Source: Oerskovia enterophila
GTDB lineage: Bacteria; Actinomycetota; Actinomycetes; Actinomycetales; Cellulomonadaceae
DNA: 64,000 nucleotides
NCBI RefSeq assembly: GCF_001692445.1
Contig: NZ_MAQA01000010.1
Coordinates: forward strand, 1 to 64,000
Direction: 5' to 3'
A model generated the notes under the pieces. It ran no database searches, was not told the origin of the DNA, and saw only the letters and a list, made by a program, of their open reading frames with translations. Positions 45,000 to 52,962 of this stretch are shown here, piece by piece. Every line of letters begins with the position of its first letter. The first letter of the stretch is position 1. Both the position numbers and the translations under genes were made by a program.

Positions 45000-45079
45000 C
45001 CGCACAGGAAAGCCTCCCGGCGCCGTGCAGTCAAGGAGTGAGAGCGGCGTCCCACTCCATGAGACAACGCAAACGAGAG

Positions 45080-45117
45080 ACGGGGCCCGGAGACCGTTCC
45101 AGGTCTCCGGGCCCCGT
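45080..45117 (-). terminator. Terminator after proB
   Basis: A perfect 16-bp stem (45080-45095 with 45102-45117) and six-base loop begin 49 bases after the proB stop. It insulates proB from the SAM-switch operon that follows on the same strand. Confidence 0.85.
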
Positions 45118-45165
45118 CGTGGGACCGAGCGCCGCGTCCGCGCTGCAGCGCGCCGCGAGCAGCCC

Positions 45166-46308
45166 TCAGGACGCCTTGCGCCTGCGCCCCACGAGCACCA
45201 GGTCGTCGCGGTGCACGACCTCGCGGTCGTAGCCCTCGCCGAGCTTGTCGCGCAGCTCGTGCGTCGAGCGGCCGAGGAGGTCGGGGATGTCGGTCGAGTC
45301 GAAGGCCACGAGGCCGCGCGCGATCACGCGCCCGTCGGGCGCGACGAGCTCGACGGGGTCGCCCGCGTCGAAGTCGCCCGTGACCCCGACCACGCCCGCG
45401 GGCAGCAGCGAGGCCCGCCCGCCCAGGACCGCGGTCACGGCCCCCTCGTCGAGCTCGAGGCGCCCCCGCGTGCGCGCGGCGTGCGCGAGCCACAGGCGTC
45501 GGCGCGTGGTGCGCTTGCCCGTCACGGCGAACCAGGTCCCGACCTCGCGCCCGGCGAGCGCGCCCTCGGCGTTCGCGGCCTTGGTCAGCACGACCGGGAT
45601 GCCCGAGCCGGTCGCGATGCGCACGGACTCGAGCTTGGTGAGCATGCCGCCCGTCCCGACCGAGCTGCCGCGCCCCGTGACCTCGATGCCCTCGAGGTCG
45701 AGCGGCGAGCGGACCTCGCGGATGCGCTGGGTGCCGGGGCGCGAGGGCGGGCCGTCGTAGAGCCCGTCGACGTCGGTCAGCAGCACCATGACGTCGGCGC
45801 GGACCAGGTGCGAGACGAGCGCCGCGAGGCGGTCGTTGTCGCCGAAGCGGATCTCGTCGGTCGCGACCGCGTCGTTCTCGTTGACGACGGGCACGACGCC
45901 CAGGTCGAGGAGCCGCTCGAGCGAGCGCTGCGCGTTGCGGTAGTGCCCGCGGCGGATGGTGTCCTCGGCCGTGAGGAGGACCTGCCCCACGCGGATGCCG
46001 TACTCGGCGAACGCCTGGGCGTACCGGGCGACCAGGAGGCCCTGGCCCACCGAGGCCGCGGCCTGGGCCGTGGCGAGGTCGCGTGGTCGGGCGCTGAGGC
46101 CGAGCGGACCGATCCCCGCCGCGATCGCCCCGGACGTCACGAGCACGACCTGCCCGCCCGCGGCGTGCCGCGCGGCGATGACGTCGACGAGCGCGTGCAG
46201 GGCCGGGACGCTGAGGTGCCCGTCCGGTCCGGTGAGCGAGGAGGAGCCGATCTTGACGACGACCCGGTGGGCCGTGGCGACCTGGGAGCGTGCGGAGAGC
46301 GCATTCAC
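45166..46308 (-). CDS. proB: Glutamate 5-kinase
   Basis: A 380-residue enzyme that phosphorylates glutamate in proline synthesis. The amino-acid kinase domain (1-265) shows VVVKIGSSSLTG, VTSGAIAAGIGPLGL, VVPVVNENDAVATDEIRFGDND and GTGGMLTKL. A C-terminal PUA domain (about 285-370, GRLELDEGAVTAVLGGRASLLPAGV) is present, as in E. coli ProB. The start is GTG 46308. It lies downstream of obg, the usual place, but its partner proA is displaced by an insertion. Confidence 0.95.
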   Translation of the reverse strand: MNALSARSQVATAHRVVVKIGSSSLTGPDGHLSVPALHALVDVIAARHAAGGQVVLVTSGAIAAGIGPLGLSARPRDLATAQAAASVGQGLLVARYAQAFAEYGIRVGQVLLTAEDTIRRGHYRNAQRSLERLLDLGVVPVVNENDAVATDEIRFGDNDRLAALVSHLVRADVMVLLTDVDGLYDGPPSRPGTQRIREVRSPLDLEGIEVTGRGSSVGTGGMLTKLESVRIATGSGIPVVLTKAANAEGALAGREVGTWFAVTGKRTTRRRLWLAHAARTRGRLELDEGAVTAVLGGRASLLPAGVVGVTGDFDAGDPVELVAPDGRVIARGLVAFDSTDIPDLLGRSTHELRDKLGEGYDREVVHRDDLVLVGRRRKAS

Positions 46309-46402
46309 CGGGACATCATCGCGCGCCGGGCGCCCGGGCGCGGAGTCATGTCACCGTGTGACACCCCGGGGTGAGACGACATGGACCCTGTCGCGCCGTG
46401 GT

Positions 46403-46442
46403 GTCAGAACTGCACCGGCGCATGGCCCGGTGCACTTCTGAC
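46403..46442. repeat. 16-bp intergenic palindrome with one mismatch
   Basis: Arms GTCAGAACTGCACCGG (46403-46418) and CCGGTGCACTTCTGAC (46427-46442) pair except for one C-C position, around an eight-base loop. It lies 95 bases upstream of proB. It is similar in style to the palindromes at 4689 and 6289. Confidence 0.7.
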
Positions 46443-46529
46443 AGCTTCTCCGGCGTGAGCCCGCCCGACGACGTCGCCCACCTCCCGCTCCCGTCCCACC
46501 CGGGCGGTGGTCGTCGCTCGACCGGTACG

Positions 46530-46572
46530 CCGCAGGGCGGGCACGACCCGAGGGGCCGTACCCGCCCTGCGG
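46530..46572 (-). terminator. Hairpin downstream of obg
   Basis: A 12-bp GC-rich stem (46530-46541 with 46561-46572) and a 19-base loop begin about 90 bases after the obg stop. It probably ends the ribosomal-protein/obg transcript. Confidence 0.5.
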
Positions 46573-46662
46573 GCGGACGTCGTGGGCGACGGCATCGGCG
46601 CGGGAGTCGGGCGTCGGGGCACCCGACCGCTCGGCCCGTCGCTGCGGCACCGTGTCCGGAGG

Positions 46663-48192
46663 TCAGTCCTTCTCGGGGTCCGTCCAGTGACCGGACTCGC
46701 GCTCGGTCCAGAGCTCTGCGCGGGCCTCGGCCTTGGCGTCCATGCGCTCGTTGTACTCGCGACGCTTGTCGTTGCGCGTGGGGCGCGAGTGGTCGTCGAA
46801 GCGCAGGTCGGTGCCGCGGGGTCCGCCGAGGTGCTCGGAGCCGGTGATGAGCGTGGGCTCCCAGTCGAAGACCACGGCGTTCTTCTCGGACCCGATCCGC
46901 ACCTCGTCGCCGGCGACCGCCCCGGCCTTGAAGAGCTTCTCCTCGACGCCCAGGCGGGCGAGACGGTCCGCGAGGTAGCCGACGGCCTCCTCGTTCGCGA
47001 AGTCGGTCTGACGGACCCACCGCTCGGGCTTGGCACCGCGGACCTCGAAGTAGAACGTGCCGTCGCCCGCGTTCTTGCGGGTGACCGTGAACCCGGCGTC
47101 GTCGACGGCCTTGGGGCGCAGGATCGTGCGCACCGGAGCGGGCGCGGGGGTCTCGCGGCGCGCCGTGTCGACGAGCCCGGCGAGCGCGTAGGTCAGCTGG
47201 CGCAGGCCCTCGTGGCTCGCGGCCGAGATCTCGAAGACCTGCAGGCCGCGGGCCTCGAGGTCGGGGCGGACCAGGTCGGCGAGCTCGCGCGCCTCGGGCA
47301 CGTCGATCTTGTTGAGCACGACGAGGCGCGGGCGCTCGTTGAGCGGCAGTCCGCCCACGACGCCCGAACCGTCGAGGTCGCCCGAGTAGGCGGCCAGCTC
47401 GGCCTCGAGGGCCTCGAGGTCGGAGATGGGGTCGCGGCCCGGCTCGAGCGTCGCGCAGTCGAGCACGTGCACGATCACGGCCGTGCGCTCGATGTGGCGC
47501 AGGAACTCGAGCCCGAGCCCCTTGCCCTCGCTCGCACCGGGGATGAGGCCCGGGACGTCGGCGACCGTGAAGCGCACGTCGCCGGCCTGGACCACGCCGA
47601 GGTTCGGGACGAGTGTCGTGAACGGGTAGTCGGCGATCTTGGGTCGTGCGGCCGAGATCGCGGCGACGAGCGAGGACTTGCCCGCGCTCGGGAAGCCGAC
47701 GAGCGCGACGTCCGCGATCGACTTGAGCTCGAGGACGAAGTCGACCTCCTCGCCGGGCTCGCCCAGGAGAGCGAAGCCCGGGGCCTTGCGGCGCGGGGAG
47801 GCGAGGCCGTGGTTGCCCAGGCCGCCGCGACCGCCCGCAGCGGCGACGTACTCGGCGCCCTCGCCGATGAGGTCGGCCAGCACGTTCCCCTGACGGTCCT
47901 TGACCACGGTGCCGTCGGGCACGCGCAGGATCAGGTCCTCACCGTTGGCACCTTCCCGGTAGTCGCCCTTGCCCTGGGTCCCGGACGCGGCGTGCCGGTG
48001 CGGCGAGTGGTGGAACTCGAGGAGCGTCGTGGTCTGCGTGTCGACGACGATCCGCACGCTCCCACCGTCCCCACCCTTGCCGCCGTCGGGGCCGGCGAGC
48101 GGCTTGAACTTCTCCCGACGGATGGAGGCGCAGCCGTTTCCGCCGTCACCGCCGGAGGCGTGCAGAACGACGCGGTCGACGAACGTGGCCAT
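46663..48192 (-). CDS. obgE: Obg GTPase
   Basis: A 509-residue essential ribosome-associated GTPase. The glycine-rich Obg fold (residues 1-160, [18 protein letters not shown] and [13 protein letters not shown]) is followed by the G domain with [10 protein letters not shown] (P-loop), DVPGLI (G3) and NKID (G4), then the C-terminal OCT domain (about 345-430) and a charged tail. It links ribosome assembly with stringent and cell-cycle signals. It lies downstream of rplU-rpmA, the conserved order, and a 15-bp hairpin separates it from rpmA. Confidence 0.96.
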   Translation of the reverse strand: MATFVDRVVLHASGGDGGNGCASIRREKFKPLAGPDGGKGGDGGSVRIVVDTQTTTLLEFHHSPHRHAASGTQGKGDYREGANGEDLILRVPDGTVVKDRQGNVLADLIGEGAEYVAAAGGRGGLGNHGLASPRRKAPGFALLGEPGEEVDFVLELKSIADVALVGFPSAGKSSLVAAISAARPKIADYPFTTLVPNLGVVQAGDVRFTVADVPGLIPGASEGKGLGLEFLRHIERTAVIVHVLDCATLEPGRDPISDLEALEAELAAYSGDLDGSGVVGGLPLNERPRLVVLNKIDVPEARELADLVRPDLEARGLQVFEISAASHEGLRQLTYALAGLVDTARRETPAPAPVRTILRPKAVDDAGFTVTRKNAGDGTFYFEVRGAKPERWVRQTDFANEEAVGYLADRLARLGVEEKLFKAGAVAGDEVRIGSEKNAVVFDWEPTLITGSEHLGGPRGTDLRFDDHSRPTRNDKRREYNERMDAKAEARAELWTERESGHWTDPEKD

Positions 48193-48225
48193 GGAAAGGG
48201 TCCTCTCGAGCGGGGGGAAGAACAC

Positions 48226-48260
48226 CAGGAGGGGCGCACCGCGTCGGTGCGCCCCTCCTG
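48226..48260 (-). terminator. Hairpin between rpmA and obg
   Basis: A 15-bp stem (48226-48240 with 48246-48260) and five-base loop lie 24 bases after the rpmA stop and 34 bases before the obg ATG. It likely reduces read-through so that L21/L27 are made in excess over Obg. Confidence 0.75.
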
Positions 48261-48283
48261 TCAAGCATGTGCAGCGTCGTGGA

Positions 48284-48541
48284 TCAGGCCTCGGCAGAGA
48301 CGATGTCGACGACCTTGCGGCCACGGCGCGTACCGAACTGGACGGCGCCGGCGGTCAGGGCGAACAGCGTGTCGTCGCCACCGCGACCGACGTTGTTGCC
48401 CGGGTGGAAGTGGGTGCCGCGCTGGCGGACGATGATCTCGCCGGCGCTGACGACCTGGCCACCGAAGCGCTTCACGCCGAGGCGCTGGGCGTTGGAGTCA
48501 CGACCGTTGCGCGAGGAGCTCGCGCCCTTCTTGTGTGCCAT
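48284..48541 (-). CDS. rpmA: Ribosomal protein bL27
   Basis: An 85-residue large-subunit protein located near the peptidyl-transferase centre. [29 protein letters not shown] is the standard bL27 opening, with no cleavable N-terminal extension of the Firmicutes type. It follows rplU by 75 bases. Confidence 0.98.
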   Translation of the reverse strand: MAHKKGASSSRNGRDSNAQRLGVKRFGGQVVSAGEIIVRQRGTHFHPGNNVGRGGDDTLFALTAGAVQFGTRRGRKVVDIVSAEA

Positions 48542-48616
48542 GTCGAACCTGCTTTCGTGCTGGAAGAAGAGGGGGTGGGATCACCTGCGGCGGCTCTCAC
48601 GAGCCACCGAGGGAAG

Positions 48617-48937
48617 TCACTTGATGCCGGTGACCTTGAGGCGGGTCAGCTGCTGACGGTGACCCTGGCGCTTGCGGTAGCCGGTCTTGTTCTTGTACTT
48701 GAGGATCGTGATCTTCGGGCCCTTTTCGTCCCGGACGACCTCAGCAGTGACCTTGACCTTCGCGAGCGCCGCAGCGTCGTGGGTCACCTTCTCCCCGTCC
48801 ACCAGCAGGATCGCAGGAAGCTCGACGGACTGTCCGGCACCAGCCGACAGACGGTCGACGACGACGATATCGCCGACGGACACCTTCTCCTGGCGGCCAC
48901 CGGCCTTGACGATCGCGTACACCACGTTGTTGCTCAT
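48617..48937 (-). CDS. rplU: Ribosomal protein bL21
   Basis: A 106-residue large-subunit protein: [23 protein letters not shown] at the N-terminus and [26 protein letters not shown] at the C-terminus are diagnostic. ATG 48937 ([10 protein letters not shown]) is used; a GTG four or five codons later is an alternative, since many bL21 proteins begin at that point. A strong promoter lies 125 bases upstream, so the mRNA has a long leader. Confidence 0.97.
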   Translation of the reverse strand: MSNNVVYAIVKAGGRQEKVSVGDIVVVDRLSAGAGQSVELPAILLVDGEKVTHDAAALAKVKVTAEVVRDEKGPKITILKYKNKTGYRKRQGHRQQLTRLKVTGIK

Positions 48938-49062
48938 CTCTTCTAGTCTTGGCGTGCTCGCCATGTCTGGCCGTCTTGGCAGGACTCAACACACCTGTGC
49001 GTGCGAGTGCGACCTGTCCATGGGCACACGGGACCAGTGCGCACCGAGCGCACCGACGTTCA

Positions 49063-49091
49063 AGATTACGGAATCCCAGGCGCAGGGTCAA
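49063..49091 (-). promoter_or_regulatory. Promoter of rplU-rpmA-obg
   Basis: On the minus strand TTGACC (49091-49086), a 17-base spacer and TAATCT (49068-49063) form the best sigma70-like promoter in the window. Transcription would start near 49056, leaving about 120 bases of 5' leader before rplU. Confidence 0.75.
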
Positions 49092-49100
49092 ATAGCCGCA

Positions 49101-49133
49101 CCCGGGCCCGCCGGTCAAGTCGGCACGCCCGGG
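49101..49133 (-). terminator. Hairpin after the dodecin gene
   Basis: CCCGGGC (49101-49107) pairs with GCCCGGG (49127-49133), enclosing a second GCCG/CGGC stem. It lies just after the dodecin stop and before the rplU promoter. Confidence 0.5.
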
Positions 49134-49166
49134 CGCGGCGATCGGCCCCCCGTTCGAGGACCGGGT

Positions 49167-49373
49167 TCAGTCGAGGACGAACGTGACCTCGAGCGCCACC
49201 TGCCAGGCCACGATCTTCCCGTCCCTGACCTCGACCTTCTGCTCCTTGACCCACGCGCCCGTGAGGTTGCGCAGGGTCTCGCTCGCCCGCTCGATCCCGG
49301 TCTTGACCGCGTCGTCGAAGCTCACGTCGGACCGTGCACTGATCTGGGTGATGCGCGCTACCGAGCCGCTCAT
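49167..49373 (-). CDS. Dodecin family flavin-binding protein
   Basis: A 68-residue protein with the short dodecin fold (one helix on three strands): SVARITQISARSDVSFDDAVKTG, TLRNLTGAWVKEQKVEVRDGK and VAWQVALEVTFVLD. Dodecins form 12-mers that store or buffer flavins (in actinobacteria, FMN or CoA-related ligands). The Trp in AWVKEQ is at the flavin-stacking position. CGGAGGA precedes ATG 49373, which is preferred over the upstream ATG at 49388. Confidence 0.9.
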   Translation of the reverse strand: MSGSVARITQISARSDVSFDDAVKTGIERASETLRNLTGAWVKEQKVEVRDGKIVAWQVALEVTFVLD

Positions 49374-49545
49374 GACGTCCTCCGTCATCGTCGGGCGGGC
49401 GCCCCGTCGCGCCCGCGCTCCCCTCCACGATCCTCCGCGCCCCCGCGGGTCGCCAGCGCAGCGACCGGATCGTCCGCCGGCGTGCGATCCGGCCGCCCGA
49501 GGCCGGGCGGGACGGGGCCGCCGACGAGCGCCTCGGCACCGGCCG

Positions 49546-50118
49546 TCACCCGAGCCGCGTCGCGAGCCCCGCCACGATCACGTCGACCCCGAACACGAAC
49601 CGCTCCTCGAACGCCGCCGCCTGCGAGCGGTCGAGCTCGCGCCGGTCGGCGGCCTGCTCCTCCACGACGAAGCCCAGGACGAAGGCGAGCAGCGTCCCCC
49701 AGGCGCGCGCGGCGCCGTCGGGCCCGAACCCCGCCGCCGTGAGGATGCCCATGGGCACCTCGACCGCGCCGCGCAGCGACTCGTCGGTGACGAAGGTCCC
49801 GCTGAAGACCCGCGCCCCGTCGCGGTGCGAGAGCAGCATCTCGCGCAGGGCGGTCGCGGACTCGCGCACGCACTCCTGCCAGGGCGCCCCCGCAGCCACC
49901 GCCTCGTCCCAGGCCGCGCCCTCGACGAGGTCGCGCAGCATGGTGGCCGCCATCTCGTCGAGCAGGTCGCGCTTGCCCGCGAAGTGCCAGTAGAGCGCGG
50001 GCGCCTTGACGTCGAGGTCCTGGGCGAGCCGGCGCAGCGTCAGCCCGTCGAGGCCGACCTCGTCGAGCAGCGCGAGCGCCGCCCGCACCACCCGTTGCCG
50101 GTCGAGCCGCTCGGCCAC
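49546..50118 (-). CDS. TetR family regulator (TetR_C type)
   Basis: A 190-residue regulator. The N-terminal helix-turn-helix (residues about 5-50, LDRQRVVRAALALLDEVG, LTLRRLAQDLDVKAPALYWHF) resembles that of the classical tetracycline repressors, and the ligand domain is of the TetR_C type. The start GTG 50118 follows GGAGGTGGAG; an upstream ATG at 50187 lies inside the operator region and is rejected. It is divergent from a quinone reductase, with three operator-like palindromes between. Confidence 0.88.
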   Translation of the reverse strand: MAERLDRQRVVRAALALLDEVGLDGLTLRRLAQDLDVKAPALYWHFAGKRDLLDEMAATMLRDLVEGAAWDEAVAAGAPWQECVRESATALREMLLSHRDGARVFSGTFVTDESLRGAVEVPMGILTAAGFGPDGAARAWGTLLAFVLGFVVEEQAADRRELDRSQAAAFEERFVFGVDVIVAGLATRLG

Positions 50119-50162
50119 CGCTCCACCTCCTCGCGCGCCCGGCACGTCCGGACCACCACACC

Positions 50163-50217
50163 TTGACACCTTAACGATGTTCAGCAACTCTAACGCTGTT
50201 AGATTGAACGACGTTAA
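50163..50217. promoter_or_regulatory. Promoter with three TetR operator-like palindromes
   Basis: Three related sites of the form AACGnnGTT occur in a row: TTAACGATGTTCA (50171-50183), TCTAACGCTGTTAGA (50189-50203, perfect six-base arms) and TGAACGACGTTAA (50205-50217). The first and third are also near-inverted copies of each other. A TTGACA (50163-50168) on the plus strand lies next to them, and the ribosome site of the reductase follows at once. Confidence 0.75.
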
Positions 50218-50227
50218 GGAGACTCTG

Positions 50228-50923
50228 ATGCGCGTCCTGCTCGTGATCGACCACCCCTACGAGGGCAGCTACAGCCGGGCGCTCGCCGCAGCCGCGATCC
50301 GCGGCGCCACGACGGCCGGGCACGAGGTCGACGTGATCGACCTCGACCTCGACGACTTCGATCCCGTGGTCCGGCGCGCGGACCTGGGCGCATGGCGCGA
50401 GGGACGGACCGTGGATCCACGGGCCGCGGAGTACCAGGAGCGGCTGGCCGCGGCCGACCACCTCGTCCTCGTCCACCCGGTCTGGTGGGAGGTCATGCCC
50501 GCGCGTCTCAAGGGCTTCTTCGACAAGGTCCTCGTGCCCGGGTTCGCCTACACCGAGAACAGGGTCGGGGCTCTCCAGGGCCTGCTCGGGCTCTCGGGGG
50601 TCACGCTCGTGACGACCATGACGACCCCCGGCCCGCTCTACCGCACGTGGTTCGGCGCGCCGGTCCAGCGGGTCGTCGCCCGCGGGGTCTTCGGCCAGCT
50701 CGGCGTGCGGCGGGTCCGGTGGGTCAACCACGCGCGCGTCGCCCAGGTCTCGCCGGCGCGACGCGAGCGCTGGCTCCGGCGCCTCGAGCGCCTCGCCGCG
50801 GAGCTCCCCGAGCCGTCGGGAGCCGTCCGCGACCGCGCAGTCCGGCGCCGCCGCGACCTGGACGCGCAGGAGGCCGCGCGGCACGCCCTGCCGAGCCCGA
50901 CGCCCGTCGGGCCCGCGGCCTGA
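50228..50923 (+). CDS. NAD(P)H dehydrogenase (quinone), flavodoxin-fold
   Basis: A 231-residue flavodoxin-like reductase of the NQO1/KefF family: MRVLLVIDHPYEGSYSRALAAAAIRGA, DHLVLVHPVWWEVMPARLKGFFDKVL (the substrate/FMN loop) and PGFAYTE. It carries out two-electron quinone or nitro-compound reduction. The C-terminal 40 residues are Arg/Ala-rich and nonconserved. AAGGAG precedes the ATG. The divergent TetR regulator and shared operators suggest induction by quinones or similar toxic compounds (inference). Confidence 0.88.
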   Translation: MRVLLVIDHPYEGSYSRALAAAAIRGATTAGHEVDVIDLDLDDFDPVVRRADLGAWREGRTVDPRAAEYQERLAAADHLVLVHPVWWEVMPARLKGFFDKVLVPGFAYTENRVGALQGLLGLSGVTLVTTMTTPGPLYRTWFGAPVQRVVARGVFGQLGVRRVRWVNHARVAQVSPARRERWLRRLERLAAELPEPSGAVRDRAVRRRRDLDAQEAARHALPSPTPVGPAA

Positions 50924-50940
50924 GCGCCTGACCCCGGGAC

Positions 50941-50976
50941 GACGAAGGACCCCGGCCGGAGCCGGGGTCCTTCGTC
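50941..50976. terminator. Bidirectional terminator between quinone reductase and thioredoxin
   Basis: A perfect 16-bp stem (50941-50956 with 50961-50976) with a four-base loop lies between two convergent genes, 17 bases from one stop and 20 from the other. Confidence 0.85.
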
Positions 50977-50996
50977 GAGCTGCGTGCGCCGGAGCG

Positions 50997-51386
50997 TCAG
51001 GCGTCCGCCTGACCGTTCGACCCGGCGGCCTGCGCCTGGGCGATCTGGGCGCGGACGTCGTCCATGTCGAGGCCCTTGACCGCCTCGACGACCTGCTCGA
51101 GAGCGGGTGCGGGGAGCGCGCCGGGCTGCGAGAAGACGAGCACGCCCTCGCGGAACGCCATGAGCGTCGGGATCGAGGTGATGTTCGCCGCGGCCGCGAG
51201 GCCCTGCTCGGCCTCGGTGTCGATCTTGCCGTGCACGACGTCCGGGTGGGTCTCCGAGGAGGCCTCGAACACCGGGGCGAACTGGCGGCACGGGCCGCAC
51301 CACGACGCCCAGAAGTCCACCAGGACGATGTCGTTGTCCTTGATGGTCTGCTCGAACGTGGCGCCGGTGAGTTCCTGGGTTGCCAT
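50997..51386 (-). CDS. Thioredoxin
   Basis: A 129-residue thioredoxin with the WCGPC active site at C30 and C33 (VLVDFWASWCGPCRQFAP). The conserved cis-proline loop is TSIPTLMAFREG. A C-terminal extension of about 20 residues is Ala/Gln-rich. It reduces protein disulfides in the cytoplasm. No thioredoxin reductase is adjacent, so it may be a secondary thioredoxin. AGGAAGGA precedes the ATG. Confidence 0.93.
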   Translation of the reverse strand: MATQELTGATFEQTIKDNDIVLVDFWASWCGPCRQFAPVFEASSETHPDVVHGKIDTEAEQGLAAAANITSIPTLMAFREGVLVFSQPGALPAPALEQVVEAVKGLDMDDVRAQIAQAQAAGSNGQADA

Positions 51387-51543
51387 GAAGGTCCTTCCTG
51401 AGGGGTTCACCAGGTGCAGCAACCTGCCGCGGCCGGGTATTCCCGGCGCGGCGGGCGGGAGTCCGCGCGTGCTGCCGGCTCGGACCCTCCCCGTCAGCCC
51501 AGCCTGCACGGCCGTGAGCGAGGTCACGTCTAGGCTGTGGCGC

Positions 51544-52962
51544 GTGGAACGCCTCAGGCCGCGCACGATCGCGGGATACGCCATCGGTTCGGTCGGCACG
51601 GGTGGGTTCGGCACGCTGCCCGGCCTCATGCTCCTGTACTACCTGACCGACGCGCTCGCCGTCCCGGCCGCGGTCGCGGGCCTGGTCGTCACCGGCGCCA
51701 AGGTCTGGGACGTCGTGATCGACCCGTTCATCGGGTACGGCAGCGACCGCGACCTAGTGCGCACCGGGTCCAGGCGGCGCTTCATGACGATCGGCGCGGT
51801 CGCGATCCCGGTGTTCTTCGCGCTGACGTTCGCCGTGCCGGCGGGGGCCTCGACCGTGGCCGCCTCGATCTGGGTGCTGGTCGCGTTCCTGCTCGCGGCC
51901 ACCGCGTTCTCGATGTTCCAGGTCCCGTACATCGCGCTGCCCGCGGAGATCGCCCCGACGTACGACGAGCGCACGCGCCTCATCAGCTGGCGCGTGGCGA
52001 CGCTCGCGTTCGCGATCCTGCTCTTCGGGGCCGGGGGCCCGGTGCTGCGCGGCGAGACGAGCTCGCTGTCCGGGTACCTGACGCTCGGCGTGGTCGCGGG
52101 CCTGGTCATCGGGGCAGGCATGTTCGTCGCGTCGCGCGTGGCCCCGCGGGGCGCACGCGCAGCAGGCCCGACGGCGCCGCTCCCCCCGGGCGCGCAGGCC
52201 GCAGCCCCGGCAGCGGCGGTCTCGGCGCTCGGGGCCTTCCGGATCGCGGTCGCCGAGGCGGTCTCGACCCTGCGCCGGAGCCAGCCGTTCCGCGTGCTGC
52301 TGACCGCGTTCTTCCTCCAGGCGCTCGCGACGGGCCTCATGCTCGCGGCCGCGAACTACGTCGCGACGTACGTCCTGGAGTCGGACCTCGCGGTGAGCCT
52401 GCTGTTCGCGGCGCTCATCGCCCCCGCGCTGCTCGTCATGCCGCTCTGGAACCGGCTCGCGCGCCGCGTCGGCAAGGAGCGCAGCTTCGTCCTGGCGAGC
52501 GCGCTGTTCGCGCTCGCGACGCTGTGCATGGTGCCCCTCGCGTGGGCCCCGGGCGCCTGGGTCTACCTGCCCACGGCCCTCGCGGGCGTCGGCTACGCGG
52601 GCATGCAGGCCCTGCCGCTCGCGATGCTCCCCGACGTGATCGCGCACGACGCGCGCACCACACCTGGTGTCGCCGACCGTGGTGGGGCGTTCAGCGGCGT
52701 GTGGACCGCGGGCGAGACGACGGGCATGGCGTTCGGCGCCGGCCTGCTGAGCCTCGTGCAGTGGGTCACGGGCTACCAGTCCTCGAGCGCGGGCGTCACG
52801 CCCGAGCAGTCCAGCGCCGCGATCGACGGCATCGCGCTCTCGTTCTCGCTGGTCCCGGCGGTTCTTGTCGCGCTGAGCCTCGTCGCCCTCGTACGCTATC
52901 GACTGCGCAGGGGCGACATCGACGTGCCCACCGAGGAGTCCGCCGCGCATGAGCGCCCTTGA
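51544..52962 (+). CDS. MFS transporter, GPH (glycoside-pentoside-hexuronide) type
   Basis: A 472-residue, 12-helix transporter similar to GPH cation symporters: IAGYAIGSVGTGGFGTLPGLMLLYYLTD at the N-terminus, then DVVIDPFIGYGSDR (the GPH Asp-rich loop) and PYIALPAEIAPTYDERTRL. A 35-residue Ala/Pro-rich loop lies between helices 6 and 7. The substrate is unknown. GTG 51544 follows TAGGCT (51531-51536) by seven bases. Its end overlaps the next gene's start by 14 bases, which links it to the decarboxylase. Confidence 0.85.
   Translation: MERLRPRTIAGYAIGSVGTGGFGTLPGLMLLYYLTDALAVPAAVAGLVVTGAKVWDVVIDPFIGYGSDRDLVRTGSRRRFMTIGAVAIPVFFALTFAVPAGASTVAASIWVLVAFLLAATAFSMFQVPYIALPAEIAPTYDERTRLISWRVATLAFAILLFGAGGPVLRGETSSLSGYLTLGVVAGLVIGAGMFVASRVAPRGARAAGPTAPLPPGAQAAAPAAAVSALGAFRIAVAEAVSTLRRSQPFRVLLTAFFLQALATGLMLAAANYVATYVLESDLAVSLLFAALIAPALLVMPLWNRLARRVGKERSFVLASALFALATLCMVPLAWAPGAWVYLPTALAGVGYAGMQALPLAMLPDVIAHDARTTPGVADRGGAFSGVWTAGETTGMAFGAGLLSLVQWVTGYQSSSAGVTPEQSSAAIDGIALSFSLVPAVLVALSLVALVRYRLRRGDIDVPTEESAAHERP

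Larger units (their letters stand above)
46309..46662. other. Intergenic region between obg and proB
   Basis: These 354 bases hold two inverted repeats (listed separately) and no credible gene. An open minus-strand frame at 46351-46650 runs through the palindrome and is very Arg/Gly-rich, so it is rejected. GATGAT six bases before proB's GTG could be a weak -10. Confidence 0.5.

Noticed and set aside
46351-46650. 99-codon minus-strand open frame between obg and proB
   Set aside because: It runs through the palindrome and terminator, has an Arg/Gly-rich random-like composition and no ribosome site.
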